A stretch of 64,000 nucleotides of DNA from NCBI RefSeq assembly GCF_009866765.1, contig NZ_CP019431.1:1240001-1304000 (forward strand). Reading direction: 5' to 3'. Positions 38,929-48,543 of the stretch are shown here, piece by piece. The notes beneath the pieces were generated by a model. The model had not been told where the DNA came from and did not search any database. It saw only the letters and a list, made by a program, of their open reading frames with translations. Origin of the DNA: Pseudomonas sp. S35 (lineage in GTDB: Bacteria > Pseudomonadota > Gammaproteobacteria > Pseudomonadales > Pseudomonadaceae). A program made the position numbers and the translations under genes. Each line of letters begins with the position of its first letter. Position 1 is the stretch's first letter.

Positions 38929-40386
38929 ATGCGATTTGGCAAATGGATAAACACCAGCACGTTCCTGGTTGGCTTTAGCTTTTTACTGGGTGGCTGCGCC
39001 AGTGTTTCGCAGCCTTCCACATCCGTCACCCTCGACCGCCTCATGGCTGATCCGGCACTGAACGGCGCCACTGTCTCCCTGATGGTCCGTGACGCCCGCA
39101 CTGGCAGCACCCTCTACCAGCACAACCCCCGTACACGGCTGGTTCCCGCCTCCAACCTCAAATTGCTGACCACCGCCGCCGCGATGGATGTGCTGGGGCC
39201 GCAGTACCGGTTTTCCACGCAACTGTTGAGCGACGGCGTGCAACAAGGTGAGCGCCTTAGCGGCAACCTGTACGTGCGCGGCCTGGGCGACCCGACCACG
39301 CAGTTCGCCGATTACCAGGCCCTGGCCGCGCAACTGGCGAGCCTGGGCGTGCGTCAGGTGCAGGGCGATCTGGTGTTCGACGACACTTTTTTCGACGCCG
39401 AACGCCTGGGCGTCGACTGGGCCCAGGACGACGAAAGCACCTACTACGGCGCACAGATTTCGGCGCTGACCGTGTCGCCCAACACGGATTTTGACGCAGG
39501 CACCTTGATCGTCACGGCCAGGGCGCCGCTGATTTCCGGCCAGCCGGTGGCTGTTTCCATCAGCCCGCCCACCGATTACGTACAACTGAGCAACCGCGCC
39601 GTCAGCGGCCCCGGCAACAGCTACGGCATCACCCGCCAGCATGGCACCAACCTGCTGCAACTCACGGGTGCGCTGGCACCGGGCAAGCAAAGCCGACAGT
39701 GGGTGAGTGTGTGGGAGCCGACGCAACTGGTGGCCAATCTGTTCGAGCAGGCGCTGGCGCAACAGGGCATCAAGGTCGTGGGCCGACGGGTGATCGGCGG
39801 TGCGAGTCCGGTCACGGCCACGCCGTTGGCAGAACATCAGTCGGCACCGTTGCAGACATTGATTACGCCGCTGCTAAAGCTGTCGAACAACAACATGTCC
39901 GAGGCGTTGCTCAAAGCCATGGGGCGCAAGACCGCCAATGCGGGCACGGCGCAGGCGGGGGTTGCCGCCGTGGCGGCGTTTATGAAGCGTCAAGGCATGG
40001 ACCCCGCGACGCTGAGCCAGGTGGATGGCTCGGGCTTGTCGCGGCGCAATCTGGTGTCGTCGCAGAACCTTGCGGACCTGTTGCTTGCGACGGCCAGGCA
40101 GCCCTGGTTCGACGCTTGGTACACGGCCTTGCCGATTGCCGGTAATGCCGACCGCATGACGGGTGGCAGCCTGCGCTATCGCCTGCGCGGGACGGCGGCC
40201 GAAAACAACCTGCATGCCAAGACCGGCTCGATGGCCGGGGTGTCCTCGTTGAGTGGCTATATCACCGATGCCGACGGGCGGCGGCTGGTGTTTTCAATGA
40301 TCAGCAACAACTACCTGAGCGATGCGGCACCGATCCGCGCCCTGGAAAACCGCCTGGCCGTGGCCCTGGCGCACTGGCACGACTGA
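38929..40386 (+). CDS. dacB: D-Ala-D-Ala carboxypeptidase/endopeptidase, PBP4 type
   Basis: 485-residue class C low-molecular-mass penicillin-binding protein acting on peptidoglycan peptides. Motifs: SxxK in PASNLKLL, SNN, and KTG in HAKTGSM. The ATG before RFGKW was chosen because it starts an export signal. That signal ends LGGCAS, a lipobox, so the protein should be a lipoprotein rather than the usual soluble periplasmic PBP4. Its 3' end abuts hmgR. Confidence 0.9.
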   Translation: MRFGKWINTSTFLVGFSFLLGGCASVSQPSTSVTLDRLMADPALNGATVSLMVRDARTGSTLYQHNPRTRLVPASNLKLLTTAAAMDVLGPQYRFSTQLLSDGVQQGERLSGNLYVRGLGDPTTQFADYQALAAQLASLGVRQVQGDLVFDDTFFDAERLGVDWAQDDESTYYGAQISALTVSPNTDFDAGTLIVTARAPLISGQPVAVSISPPTDYVQLSNRAVSGPGNSYGITRQHGTNLLQLTGALAPGKQSRQWVSVWEPTQLVANLFEQALAQQGIKVVGRRVIGGASPVTATPLAEHQSAPLQTLITPLLKLSNNNMSEALLKAMGRKTANAGTAQAGVAAVAAFMKRQGMDPATLSQVDGSGLSRRNLVSSQNLADLLLATARQPWFDAWYTALPIAGNADRMTGGSLRYRLRGTAAENNLHAKTGSMAGVSSLSGYITDADGRRLVFSMISNNYLSDAAPIRALENRLAVALAHWHD

Positions 40387-40387
40387 T

Positions 40388-41167
40388 TCAGGGCTGATAG
40401 CCCATCCGCCAACTCACAGCCCGGGTCGCTGCCAGCAAGCGCTGCGCCGCCGGGCCATCTTCGTCGGCGTGGAACAACGAGGTGGGACCGACCACGGTCA
40501 TCACCGCCGCCACCTGCCCGACCGCGTTAAACACCGGTGCCGATAATGCGTCCACCCCCGGCATCAGCAAGCCATGCACAAAATGCAGGCCACGGTTGCG
40601 GATCTGTTCGCAGGTGCTGGCGTAGGCTTGGTCGTCTGCCAGGGCATGGGCGATGCCGGCCTGGATCTCGCGGTCGCGCAACTCCACGGTTTCGCGCGAC
40701 GCCAGGAAGGCACTGAACACCAGCCCGGTGGACGAGCTGAGCAACGGCAACACCGAACCCAACTGCGTCACCACCGTGACCGCCCGCACCGCCGGCTCGA
40801 TCTGCACCACGGTCGCGCCCTGGTTGCCCCACACCGCCAGGAAGCAGGTTTCGTTCAACTCGTCGCGCAGCTCGGCCAGGGGCAGGGCGCCGACTTTCAG
40901 CACGTCCATGCTACCCAGTGCGGCCAGGCCCACGCGCAACGCTTCGCGGCCCAGGCCGTAATGGTTGGTGGCGGTGTTCTGTTCGGCAAACCCCGACGCG
41001 ATCAACGCCTGGAGGTAGCGGTGCACCTTGCTTGCCGGCATCTGCACGTGCTCGGCCAGGCGCGACAGCGACGTGGCCGGCGACAGTTCGGCCAGGGCCT
41101 TGAGGATGTCGGTGCCCACTTCGGCCGAGCGGACTTTCTGTTTACCGGTGTCGCGGGGCTTTTCCAT
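40388..41167 (-). CDS. hmgR: HmgR, IclR-family regulator of homogentisate genes
   Basis: 259-residue IclR regulator: N-terminal winged helix (SLSRLAEHVQMPASKVHRYLQAL) and C-terminal effector domain. It is divergent from hmgA with a palindrome between them, the arrangement known for HmgR of P. putida, a repressor released by homogentisate. The ATG at MEKPRD was preferred to a longer frame that would run through the operator region. Confidence 0.88.
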   Translation of the reverse strand: MEKPRDTGKQKVRSAEVGTDILKALAELSPATSLSRLAEHVQMPASKVHRYLQALIASGFAEQNTATNHYGLGREALRVGLAALGSMDVLKVGALPLAELRDELNETCFLAVWGNQGATVVQIEPAVRAVTVVTQLGSVLPLLSSSTGLVFSAFLASRETVELRDREIQAGIAHALADDQAYASTCEQIRNRGLHFVHGLLMPGVDALSAPVFNAVGQVAAVMTVVGPTSLFHADEDGPAAQRLLAATRAVSWRMGYQP

Positions 41168-41231
41168 GGAGGGGCGAGAATCCGAGAGATGAATGGGCGT
41201 CTTTATAGCTTGACGGTCGACAGTGATCAAA

Positions 41232-41246
41232 TTACGTTATGCGTAA
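41232..41246. promoter_or_regulatory. Palindrome in hmgR-hmgA intergenic region
   Basis: TTACGTTATGCGTAA: five-base arms TTACG/CGTAA around five bases, with a further TTACG at 41251. Located 42 bases before hmgA, consistent with an HmgR operator at the hmg promoter. Confidence 0.6.
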
Positions 41247-41287
41247 CTGGATTACGATAAAAACAACTTCCGTACAGAGGATGATCC

Positions 41288-42571
41288 ATGAACCTCGAAT
41301 ACCTCTCGGGCTTCGGCAATGAATTCGCCAGCGAAGCCCTGCCCGGCGCCTTGCCGGTCGGCCAGAACGCCCCGCAAAAAGCGCCCTACGGGCTGTATAC
41401 CGAACTGTTTTCCGGCACCGCCTTCACGATGGTGCGCAGCGAAGCCCGTCGCACCTGGCTGTACCGCATCCAGCCATCGGCCAATCACCCTGCGTTTGTC
41501 AAGCTGGAGCGGCAACTGGCGGGTGGCCCTTTGGGCGCGGTGACGCCCAATCGCCTGCGCTGGAACCCGTTGGATATTGCGAGTGAGTCGACGGACTTTA
41601 TCGATGGGCTCGTCGGCATGGTGGCCAACTCCGGGTCGGAAAAACCCTCAGGCATCAGCATCTACCACTACCGCGCCAACCGGTCGATGGACCGCGTGTT
41701 CTTCAATGCCGACGGCGAACTGTTGATCGTCCCCGAGCAGGGCCGCCTGCGCATTGCCACCGAGCTGGGTGTGCTGGACGTGCAGCCGCTGGAAATCGCC
41801 GTGCTGCCACGCGGGCTAAAATTTCGCGTCGAACTGCTGGATGCGCAAGCTCGCGGGTATGTCGCGGAAAACCACGGCGCGCCGCTGCGCCTGCCGGACC
41901 TGGGGCCGATTGGCAGCAACGGCCTGGCCAACCCACGCGACTTCCTTACGCCGGTTGCCCACTACGAAGACCTGAAACAGCCTACGACGCTGGTGCAGAA
42001 ATTTCTCGGTGAGCTGTGGGCCTGTGACCTCGACCATTCACCGCTGAACGTGGTCGCCTGGCACGGCAACAACGTGCCGTACAAATACGACCTGCGTCGC
42101 TTCAACACCATCGGCACCGTGAGTTTCGACCACCCGGACCCGTCGATCTTCACCGTATTGACCTCGCCCACCAGCGTGCATGGCTTGGCCAACCTCGACT
42201 TCGTGATCTTCCCGCCGCGCTGGATGGTGGCCGAGAACACCTTCCGTCCGCCGTGGTTCCACCGCAACCTGATGAACGAATACATGGGCATGATCCAGGG
42301 CGCCTACGACGCCAAGGCCGAAGGCTTCCTGCCCGGCGGCGCGTCGCTGCACAGCTGCATGAGCGCCCACGGCCCGGACGGAGAGACCTGCACCAAGGCG
42401 ATCAACGCCGAGCTCGCGCCGCACAAGATCGACAACACTATGGCCTTCATGTTCGAGACCAGCCAAGTGCTGCGCCCCACTCAGTTCGCCCTGGACTGCC
42501 CGCAACTGCAACCCGCTTACGACGCGTGCTGGGCCTCGCTGCCCGCCACCTTCAACCCGAACCGGAGATAA
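41288..42571 (+). CDS. hmgA: Homogentisate 1,2-dioxygenase
   Basis: Opens the ring of homogentisate to maleylacetoacetate in phenylalanine/tyrosine breakdown. 427 residues; [13 protein letters not shown] opening and conserved iron-ligand region ([29 protein letters not shown]). Loss of this enzyme causes brown pyomelanin in pseudomonads. First gene of the hmgABC-type operon. Confidence 0.97.
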   Translation: MNLEYLSGFGNEFASEALPGALPVGQNAPQKAPYGLYTELFSGTAFTMVRSEARRTWLYRIQPSANHPAFVKLERQLAGGPLGAVTPNRLRWNPLDIASESTDFIDGLVGMVANSGSEKPSGISIYHYRANRSMDRVFFNADGELLIVPEQGRLRIATELGVLDVQPLEIAVLPRGLKFRVELLDAQARGYVAENHGAPLRLPDLGPIGSNGLANPRDFLTPVAHYEDLKQPTTLVQKFLGELWACDLDHSPLNVVAWHGNNVPYKYDLRRFNTIGTVSFDHPDPSIFTVLTSPTSVHGLANLDFVIFPPRWMVAENTFRPPWFHRNLMNEYMGMIQGAYDAKAEGFLPGGASLHSCMSAHGPDGETCTKAINAELAPHKIDNTMAFMFETSQVLRPTQFALDCPQLQPAYDACWASLPATFNPNRR

Positions 42572-42574
42572 CCC

Positions 42575-43861
42575 ATGACTCAGCCCACTTCTACCCGCAG
42601 CTGGGTGGCCTGCGCCAACGGTCACCGCGATTTCCCCCTGCAAAACCTGCCACTGGGCGTGTTCAGCCTCGACGGTTCGGCGCCGCGCAGTGGCGTGGCG
42701 ATTGGTGATTACGTCCTCGACCTGCACGCTGCGTTGGACGCGTTTGAGGGGCAGGCCCGTCGTGCCGTTGAAGCCACTGCGGGCGGCCAGTTGAACGCAT
42801 TTTTCGAACTGGGCCGGGGCCCGCGTGTGGCCCTGCGCGAGCGCCTGCTCGAACTGCTCGCCGAGGGCAGCCCGCTGCAAGCACGTGAGGCGCAGGTACT
42901 GCATCGCGCCGCCGATTGCCAGATGCAGCTGCCGGCCCGGATCAACGACTACACCGATTTCTACGTCGGCATCGAACACGCGCAGAACGTCGGCAAACTG
43001 TTTCGCCCCGACAACCCGCTGCTGCCCAACTACAAGTACGTGCCGATCGGCTACCACGGCCGAGCGTCGACTATTCGCCCCTCGGGCACCGACGTGCGCC
43101 GCCCTAAAGGCCAGACCTTGCCAGCGGGCCAGACCGAGCCGACTTTCGGCCCTTGCGCACGGCTGGACTACGAGCTGGAGCTGGGCATCTGGATCGGCCA
43201 GGGCAATGCCATGGGCGACTCGATTGCCATTGGCGACGCGGCCGAGCATATCGCCGGTTTTTGCCTGCTCAACGACTGGTCGGCGCGGGATATCCAGGCC
43301 TGGGAATACCAACCGCTGGGGCCGTTCCTGTCGAAAAGCTTTATCACCAGCATCTCGCCTTGGGTGGTGACGGCCGAAGCGCTGGAACCCTTCCGCAAAG
43401 CCCAACCGGCGCGTCCCGAGGGCGACCCGCAACCGCTGCCGTACCTGCTGGACAAACGTGACCAGGCCGCTGGCGCGCTGGACATCGAACTCGAAGTGCT
43501 GCTGAGCACCGCCTCAATGCGCGAACAGAGCCTGCCGGCCCATCGCCTGGCCCTGAGCAACAGTCTGCATATGTACTGGACCGTCGCGCAGTTGGTGGCG
43601 CATCACAGCGTCAACGGCTGCCAGTTGCAGGCCGGTGATCTGTTCGGTTCCGGCACCTTGTCCGGGCCCGAACAGGGGCAGTTCGGCAGCCTGCTGGAGA
43701 TGACCGAAGGCGGTAAGAAGGTGATCGAGCTGCCTTCGGGCGAAGTGCGCAGGTTCCTGGAAGATGGCGACGAAATCATCCTGCGCGCCCGCTGCAACCG
43801 CGATGGTTTCGCCTCCATTGGCTTCGGCGAATGCCGAGGCACTGTGGTCGCCGCACGTTAA
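42575..43861 (+). CDS. fahA: Fumarylacetoacetase
   Basis: Hydrolyses fumarylacetoacetate to fumarate and acetoacetate (hmgB in P. putida naming). 428 residues with the family blocks NDYTDFYVGIEHAQNVG, YHGRAST, DYELELGIWIG and NDWSARDIQAWEYQPLGPF that hold the metal and substrate residues. Starts three bases after hmgA, ten bases before the isomerase. Confidence 0.97.
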   Translation: MTQPTSTRSWVACANGHRDFPLQNLPLGVFSLDGSAPRSGVAIGDYVLDLHAALDAFEGQARRAVEATAGGQLNAFFELGRGPRVALRERLLELLAEGSPLQAREAQVLHRAADCQMQLPARINDYTDFYVGIEHAQNVGKLFRPDNPLLPNYKYVPIGYHGRASTIRPSGTDVRRPKGQTLPAGQTEPTFGPCARLDYELELGIWIGQGNAMGDSIAIGDAAEHIAGFCLLNDWSARDIQAWEYQPLGPFLSKSFITSISPWVVTAEALEPFRKAQPARPEGDPQPLPYLLDKRDQAAGALDIELEVLLSTASMREQSLPAHRLALSNSLHMYWTVAQLVAHHSVNGCQLQAGDLFGSGTLSGPEQGQFGSLLEMTEGGKKVIELPSGEVRRFLEDGDEIILRARCNRDGFASIGFGECRGTVVAAR

Positions 43862-43873
43862 GAGGGCAGGGTG

Positions 43874-44509
43874 ATGGAACTCTATACCTACTACCGCTCC
43901 ACGTCGTCGTACCGGGTGCGTATCGCCCTGGCGCTCAAGGGGCTGGACTTCACTGCCGTGCCGGTCAATTTGCTGGTGCCGGCCGGCGGGGCCAATCGCC
44001 AGCCGCCCTATTTGGCGATCAACCCCCAAGGCCGCGTGCCGGCCTTGCGCACGGAGGACGGCGAGCTGTTGATTCAGTCGCCGGCGATCATCGAATACCT
44101 CGACGAACGTTATCCACAGGCGCCGCTGCTCTCCAACGACCTGGCGACCCGTGCCCATGAGCGTGCAGTGGCGTCGATCATCGGCTGCGACATCCACCCG
44201 CTGCACAACTCCAGCACCCAGAACCTGCTGCGACAGTGGGGGCACGACGAGGCGCAACTGCTGGAATGGATCGGGCATTGGATCAGCCAGGGGCTGGGCG
44301 CAGTGGAGCAGTTGATTGGCGACACGGGGTTTTGCTTCGGCGGGCAACCGGGGCTGGCGGATGCGTTTTTGATTCCCCAGTTGTATGCGGCGGAGCGTTT
44401 CAAGGTGCCATTGGCGGCGTATCCACGCATTGGGCGAGTGGCGGCATTGGCGGCGCAGCATCCGGCGTTCATTCAGGCCCATCCCGCCAACCAACCTGAC
44501 ACCCCATAA
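43874..44509 (+). CDS. maiA: Maleylacetoacetate isomerase
   Basis: Zeta-class GST of 211 residues that isomerises maleylacetoacetate to fumarylacetoacetate (hmgC). The glutathione-site motif SSYRVRIAL near residue 11 and SPAIIEYLDERYP are diagnostic. GTG at 43871 is a possible start, but ATG at 43874 follows GAGGGCAGG better. It completes the catabolic trio. Confidence 0.96.
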   Translation: MELYTYYRSTSSYRVRIALALKGLDFTAVPVNLLVPAGGANRQPPYLAINPQGRVPALRTEDGELLIQSPAIIEYLDERYPQAPLLSNDLATRAHERAVASIIGCDIHPLHNSSTQNLLRQWGHDEAQLLEWIGHWISQGLGAVEQLIGDTGFCFGGQPGLADAFLIPQLYAAERFKVPLAAYPRIGRVAALAAQHPAFIQAHPANQPDTP

Positions 44510-44534
44510 CGCTCAAGGCTTGCACAGACCAACC

Positions 44535-44562
44535 TGTGGGAGGTGGCAAGCCCCCTCCCACA
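44535..44562. repeat. Short REP hairpin after maiA
   Basis: TGTGGGAGG and CCTCCCACA pair around a short loop; a single compact copy of the GTGGGAGG repeat family, between maiA and the transporter gene. It may attenuate read-through. Confidence 0.8.
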
Positions 44563-44607
44563 TTGGATTTGCGTCACCTACCAATAAAAATAAACAGGTC
44601 CCTTGCG

Positions 44608-45975
44608 ATGCATAATCAGATTGCCAGCTTTCGCGCGGCACTCGACGCCCGTCCGGTGTCGCGCTACCAATGGTTGATCCTCCTGTTGCTGGCGCTGCTG
44701 CTGGTCACCGATGGCTATGATGCCCAAGTGCTGGGCTACGTGGTACCCGCCTTGGCGTCGGATTGGGGGCTGGAAAAAGCCGCGTTCGGCCCGGTGTTCA
44801 GCGCCAACCTGCTAGGCCTCACATTGGGCTCACTGCTGGTAACGCCCCTGGCCGACCGGTTTGGCGTGCGGCGCATCCTGCTGGGCTGCGTGTTGATCTA
44901 CGCCAGCCTCACCGTACTGATGGTGTTCGCCAACTCCCTGACCACACTGATGGCTGCGCGGTTTATCTGTGGGATCGGCATGGGCGGCGCGATGCCCAGC
45001 GCCATGGCCTTGATGTCGGACTATTCCCCACCGCGCCTGCGTACCTTGATGGTGACACTGGCGGCGTGTGGGTTCTCGTTCGGCGGCGCGGCAGGTGGCT
45101 TTGTGGCGGCGGGGTTTATCGATAGCTTCGGCTGGCAGGCGGTGTTCCTGGCCGGTGGCGTGACGCCGTTGCTGTTGTTCCCGTTCCTGGTGTGGCTGCT
45201 GCCTGAATCGTTGCCGCGCCTGTTGCGCGATGCACCGCCGTATCGGCGCTTGCGCAACGTGACCTCGCGCATGCTGCCCGACTGGCAACCGCCGCTGGCG
45301 CGTGAGGCAGAACACCTGCAAGCGCAGGGCAGCAAGTTGACGGTGGTCGAGTTGTTCCGTCACGGCTATGCGCGCCCGACGCTGCTGATCTGGGCGACCT
45401 TCTTTGTCAGCCTGATCCTGCTGTATTTCATGATCAGCTGGCTGCCGTCGCTGTTGCTGGAAAGTGGTTTGGCGCTCAATGAAGCCAACCTGGTGACCTC
45501 GATGTTCCTGTTCGCCGGCACCTTGGGCGCCATCGGCATGGCCTGGTTTGCCGACCGGCTCAAGCGCAAGGTGCGCCTGCTGTCCGGCGTGTTGGCGGCG
45601 GCTGCGGTGTGTACCGTTTTGCTGGGGCTGAACCACGACAATCCGCGCTATCTGGTGGCCTGTGTGTTTGCGGCCGGGTTCTGCATCATCGGTGGGCAAC
45701 TGACCCTCAATGCCTTCGCCAGCAACTTTTACCCGGCGCATGTGCGTGCCACCGGTACCGGCTGGGCGCTCGGTGTAGGGCGCTTTGGCTCGATCCTGGG
45801 GCCGTTGTTTGGCAGCATGCTGCTGGCGATGCATATCCCGGTGCAGCAGATTTTCTTCTTCTGCGCGATTCCGGCGGTGATGGCGGCGTTATTGATTATT
45901 CAGGTGCGTTCGCCTGTGATTGAGGCGCCGAGCCGCTCGTTGCCGGGCGATATCCTCAAGGCGCCACAGGCTTAG
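44608..45975 (+). CDS. MFS transporter, aromatic acid:H+ symporter family
   Basis: 455 residues, 12 membrane segments. VTDGYDAQVLGYVVPAL is the DGFD-type AAHS motif seen in PcaK and relatives, and LADRFGVRRIL is the MFS loop 2-3 motif. Its place downstream of hmg genes suggests uptake of homogentisate or a related aromatic acid; a substrate cannot be fixed from sequence. Its stop overlaps the converging SirB1-type gene by four bases. Confidence 0.88.
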   Translation: MHNQIASFRAALDARPVSRYQWLILLLLALLLVTDGYDAQVLGYVVPALASDWGLEKAAFGPVFSANLLGLTLGSLLVTPLADRFGVRRILLGCVLIYASLTVLMVFANSLTTLMAARFICGIGMGGAMPSAMALMSDYSPPRLRTLMVTLAACGFSFGGAAGGFVAAGFIDSFGWQAVFLAGGVTPLLLFPFLVWLLPESLPRLLRDAPPYRRLRNVTSRMLPDWQPPLAREAEHLQAQGSKLTVVELFRHGYARPTLLIWATFFVSLILLYFMISWLPSLLLESGLALNEANLVTSMFLFAGTLGAIGMAWFADRLKRKVRLLSGVLAAAAVCTVLLGLNHDNPRYLVACVFAAGFCIIGGQLTLNAFASNFYPAHVRATGTGWALGVGRFGSILGPLFGSMLLAMHIPVQQIFFFCAIPAVMAALLIIQVRSPVIEAPSRSLPGDILKAPQA

Positions 45976-46775
45976 TGCACGACGGTGTTGGGCGGCAAAT
46001 GCCCCAGCCGTTCGGTCAGGCGCAGGCGCTGGATCGGGTCTTCGCTGAGCAGCAGCGCGTGTTCCAGGTCAAAGCGTTCGGCGTTGGGGCAGTCCAGGCG
46101 TTGGTAGAGGCTGGCTCGGGCCAGGTAATCGGCAGCGTTGCCATTGCCCAGTTCCAGCACGCGCTCGGCGTCGATCAGTGCGGCCAAAGGGTTGTCATTG
46201 GCCAGGTGCAGTTGGCGCAGGTTGCGTGACAGCCGTTGCAGGATCGAACGCGGGTCGGCCGTATGCAGGTGTTCGGCCTGCAACTTGAGATTGGGGCCGT
46301 ACTGGCGTTGCAGCAGCTCGCGGCAATCGTTGGGGTACAGGCGTCTGCCGCCGCAAGGGTCCAGCAGGTGATCGGCGCCGGGCACCCGCAGCAGGAAATG
46401 CCCCGGAAAATTCACCCCGACCATCGGTATACCCAGGCGTCGCGCCAACTCCATCGCAATCAAGCCCATGGCCAATGGCTGCCCGCGTTTGCGCTGCAAT
46501 ACCTTGTCCAGCAGGGCGGCGGCGGGGCGCAGCGGGGTGAAATCATCCTGGGCAAACCCCAGGTCATTCAGGCGCCGCAGCAGCGGTTGACCGAGTTCAT
46601 CCGTCGGCAGCATGGGCATGCCCAGGCTGACCTGCTGTTGCAGCAAGGCCATGTCGTGCAGGATCAATAGCGGTTGTACCGCAGGGTCGTGCTCGGCGGC
46701 GATCCATAGCGCCGCTTCGAACAGCGCCGGGGGCGAACGTTGCAGGCAGGCGAAAAAGGCTTGGCGGGGCTTCAT
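45972..46775 (-). CDS. SirB1/transglutaminase-like TPR protein
   Basis: 267-residue SirB1-family protein. The transglutaminase-like core (about residues 85-140) contains RKRGQPLAMGLIAMELARRLGIPMVGVNFPGHFLLR and DPCGGRRL; a TPR-like C-terminus follows. The usual catalytic Cys is not evident, so a structural role is possible. Function in pseudomonads is unknown. Confidence 0.82.
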   Translation of the reverse strand: MKPRQAFFACLQRSPPALFEAALWIAAEHDPAVQPLLILHDMALLQQQVSLGMPMLPTDELGQPLLRRLNDLGFAQDDFTPLRPAAALLDKVLQRKRGQPLAMGLIAMELARRLGIPMVGVNFPGHFLLRVPGADHLLDPCGGRRLYPNDCRELLQRQYGPNLKLQAEHLHTADPRSILQRLSRNLRQLHLANDNPLAALIDAERVLELGNGNAADYLARASLYQRLDCPNAERFDLEHALLLSEDPIQRLRLTERLGHLPPNTVVH

Positions 46776-46960
46776 TGCGTTCTCCGACGTATGCCCTCGT
46801 TTTAGCCTTGCTGGGAAATTTCGTCCAGTGGCTTAAGAAATATCCCACGCGCTTATGTCGCAAGTCCTGCAAAACCGGGCGGCTTATTCCAGTGCACTTC
46901 GGCAGTTTTCTGCCGCCGGCCTATACTTGGCGACACAAGAAGTGATTCGGGAGCTCGACG

Positions 46961-47980
46961 ATGTTTGCTCTCATGCACAGCACCCGCCTTGAATCGCTGC
47001 ACCTGAGCGTCGACCCGGCCACCGGGCTCAAGGCGGTCATCGCCATCCACAACAGCCGCCTGGGGCCTGCCCTGGGCGGCTGTCGCTATATCGCCTACCC
47101 CGACGATGAAAGCGCCGTGGCGGATGCTGCGCGCCTGGCCCAGGGCATGAGCTACAAGGCGGCGCTGGCCGGGCTACCCGTGGGCGGCGGCACCGCTGTG
47201 ATCCTGCGGCCCGCCCATGTGGAAAGCCGTGCGGCGCTGTTTGAAGCGTTTGGGCGCTGTGTCGAACAACTCGCCGGCCGCTACATCACCGCCATCGACA
47301 GCGGCACCTCGGTGGCCGACATGGATTGCATCGCCCAGCACACGCGCTTCGTCACCAGCACCACCACCGCCGGCGACCCGTCGCCCCATGCGGCCATGGG
47401 CGTGTTCGCCGGCATCCGCACCACCGCCATGGCCCGCCTGGGCAGCGACAACCTCGAAGGCCTGCGCGTAGCAATCCAGGGCCTGGGCAACGTGGGTTAT
47501 GCCCTGGCCGAACAACTGCACGCCGCTGGCGCTGAATTACTGGTCAGCGACATCGACCACGGCAAGGTGCAACTGGCCATGGAACAGTTGGGCGCGCACC
47601 CCATCGCCAACGACGCCTTGCTCAGCACCCCCTGCGACATCCTTGCGCCCTGCGGCCTGGGCGCGGTATTCAACCGCACCAGCGTCGGCCAACTGCGCTG
47701 CGCCGCCGTGGCTGGTTCCGCCAGCGCACAACTGACCAACCTGCAAGTGGCCGACCAACTGGAAGGGCGCGGCATCCTCTACGCCCCCGACTACGTGATC
47801 AACTCCGGTGGCCTGATCTACGTCGCCCTCAAGCACAGCGGCGCCGAATTGCCGACCATCACCGCGCACCTGTCCAACATCGGTAAGCGCCTGACCGAAA
47901 TCTACGCCCACGCCCAGGCCGAAAAACGCTCACCTGCGCGGGTGGCGGACGAACTGGCCGAACGCCTGCTCTACCAATGA
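46961..47980 (+). CDS. Leucine dehydrogenase-like protein lacking the catalytic lysine
   Basis: 339-residue member of the Glu/Leu/Phe/Val dehydrogenase family. It has GMSYKAALAGLPVGGG, ITAIDSGTSVADMD with the conserved Asp, and the NAD-binding QGLGNVGYALAEQL. In leucine dehydrogenases the GGG is followed by the catalytic Lys (GGGK, Lys80 in Bacillus). Here it is Thr, codon ACC, so the PROSITE signature fails, while the upstream substrate Lys (MSYK) remains. Reading frame intact; activity doubtful. Confidence 0.85.
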   Translation: MFALMHSTRLESLHLSVDPATGLKAVIAIHNSRLGPALGGCRYIAYPDDESAVADAARLAQGMSYKAALAGLPVGGGTAVILRPAHVESRAALFEAFGRCVEQLAGRYITAIDSGTSVADMDCIAQHTRFVTSTTTAGDPSPHAAMGVFAGIRTTAMARLGSDNLEGLRVAIQGLGNVGYALAEQLHAAGAELLVSDIDHGKVQLAMEQLGAHPIANDALLSTPCDILAPCGLGAVFNRTSVGQLRCAAVAGSASAQLTNLQVADQLEGRGILYAPDYVINSGGLIYVALKHSGAELPTITAHLSNIGKRLTEIYAHAQAEKRSPARVADELAERLLYQ

Positions 47981-47988
47981 GCAGGTAT

Positions 47989-48020
47989 TAAAAAGGCCCT
48001 GAACCAATGATTCAGGGCCT
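47989..48020 (-). terminator. Terminator of yebG
   Basis: AGGCCCTGAA and TTCAGGGCCT form a perfect ten-base stem with a seven-base loop. On the minus strand it is followed by TTTTTAAT, so it mainly terminates yebG; it may also stop the converging dehydrogenase transcript. Confidence 0.9.
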
Positions 48021-48034
48021 GTTCAATTCGGGCT

Positions 48035-48295
48035 TTACTCCGCCGCGGCGTTGAGCAACTCGGACAACGCGTCCGGCTGGCTCTTGAACGCCTTGGCAAA
48101 CACATCGCGATTCTTCGCCATGTAGATCCCGGCTTCTTCCACCTGCTGCTCGCTCAGGGACGGCACGGCTTTTTGCAACACTTCTGCCAGCAACTCAGCG
48201 AGTTCAAGCATTTTGTCATGACGGTCAGCTTCGGCTTTATCCATGAACAAACGCTCCAGATCTCGGCTGCTGCGGTATACCACTTCGACGGCCAT
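48035..48295 (-). CDS. yebG: YebG, SOS-inducible small protein
   Basis: 86 residues beginning MAVEVVYRSSRDLERLFMDK, the YebG family signature. In E. coli it is a LexA-controlled damage-inducible protein of unclear function. A full LexA box sits 44 bases upstream, supporting both the call and its regulation. Single gene. Confidence 0.92.
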   Translation of the reverse strand: MAVEVVYRSSRDLERLFMDKAEADRHDKMLELAELLAEVLQKAVPSLSEQQVEEAGIYMAKNRDVFAKAFKSQPDALSELLNAAAE

Positions 48296-48338
48296 TCACC
48301 ACCTCACATGCCTTCACGATAGTTGTCTTTTGCGACTA

Positions 48339-48354
48339 CTGTATTTATATACAG
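48339..48354. promoter_or_regulatory. LexA box of yebG
   Basis: CTGTATTTATATACAG, an exact CTGT-N8-ACAG operator with an AT-only centre, placed upstream of yebG. Confidence 0.92.
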
Positions 48355-48543
48355 CTAAAAGGGTAAGCCAAACCGTGGGGTTTGGGTAGCAGTTTTTTAA
48401 TGTAGCCCGTAAATACAGGTTTGGCGTGTCTCATGTCACCCCGCCATCATCTTATCCCTGCCGCTGGCCTTTTTTCTGCATGCAGAACAACCGTCACGTC
48501 CAACCCGCATTATCCGGTCGAGCCGACCTAAGGAAGTACCCTC

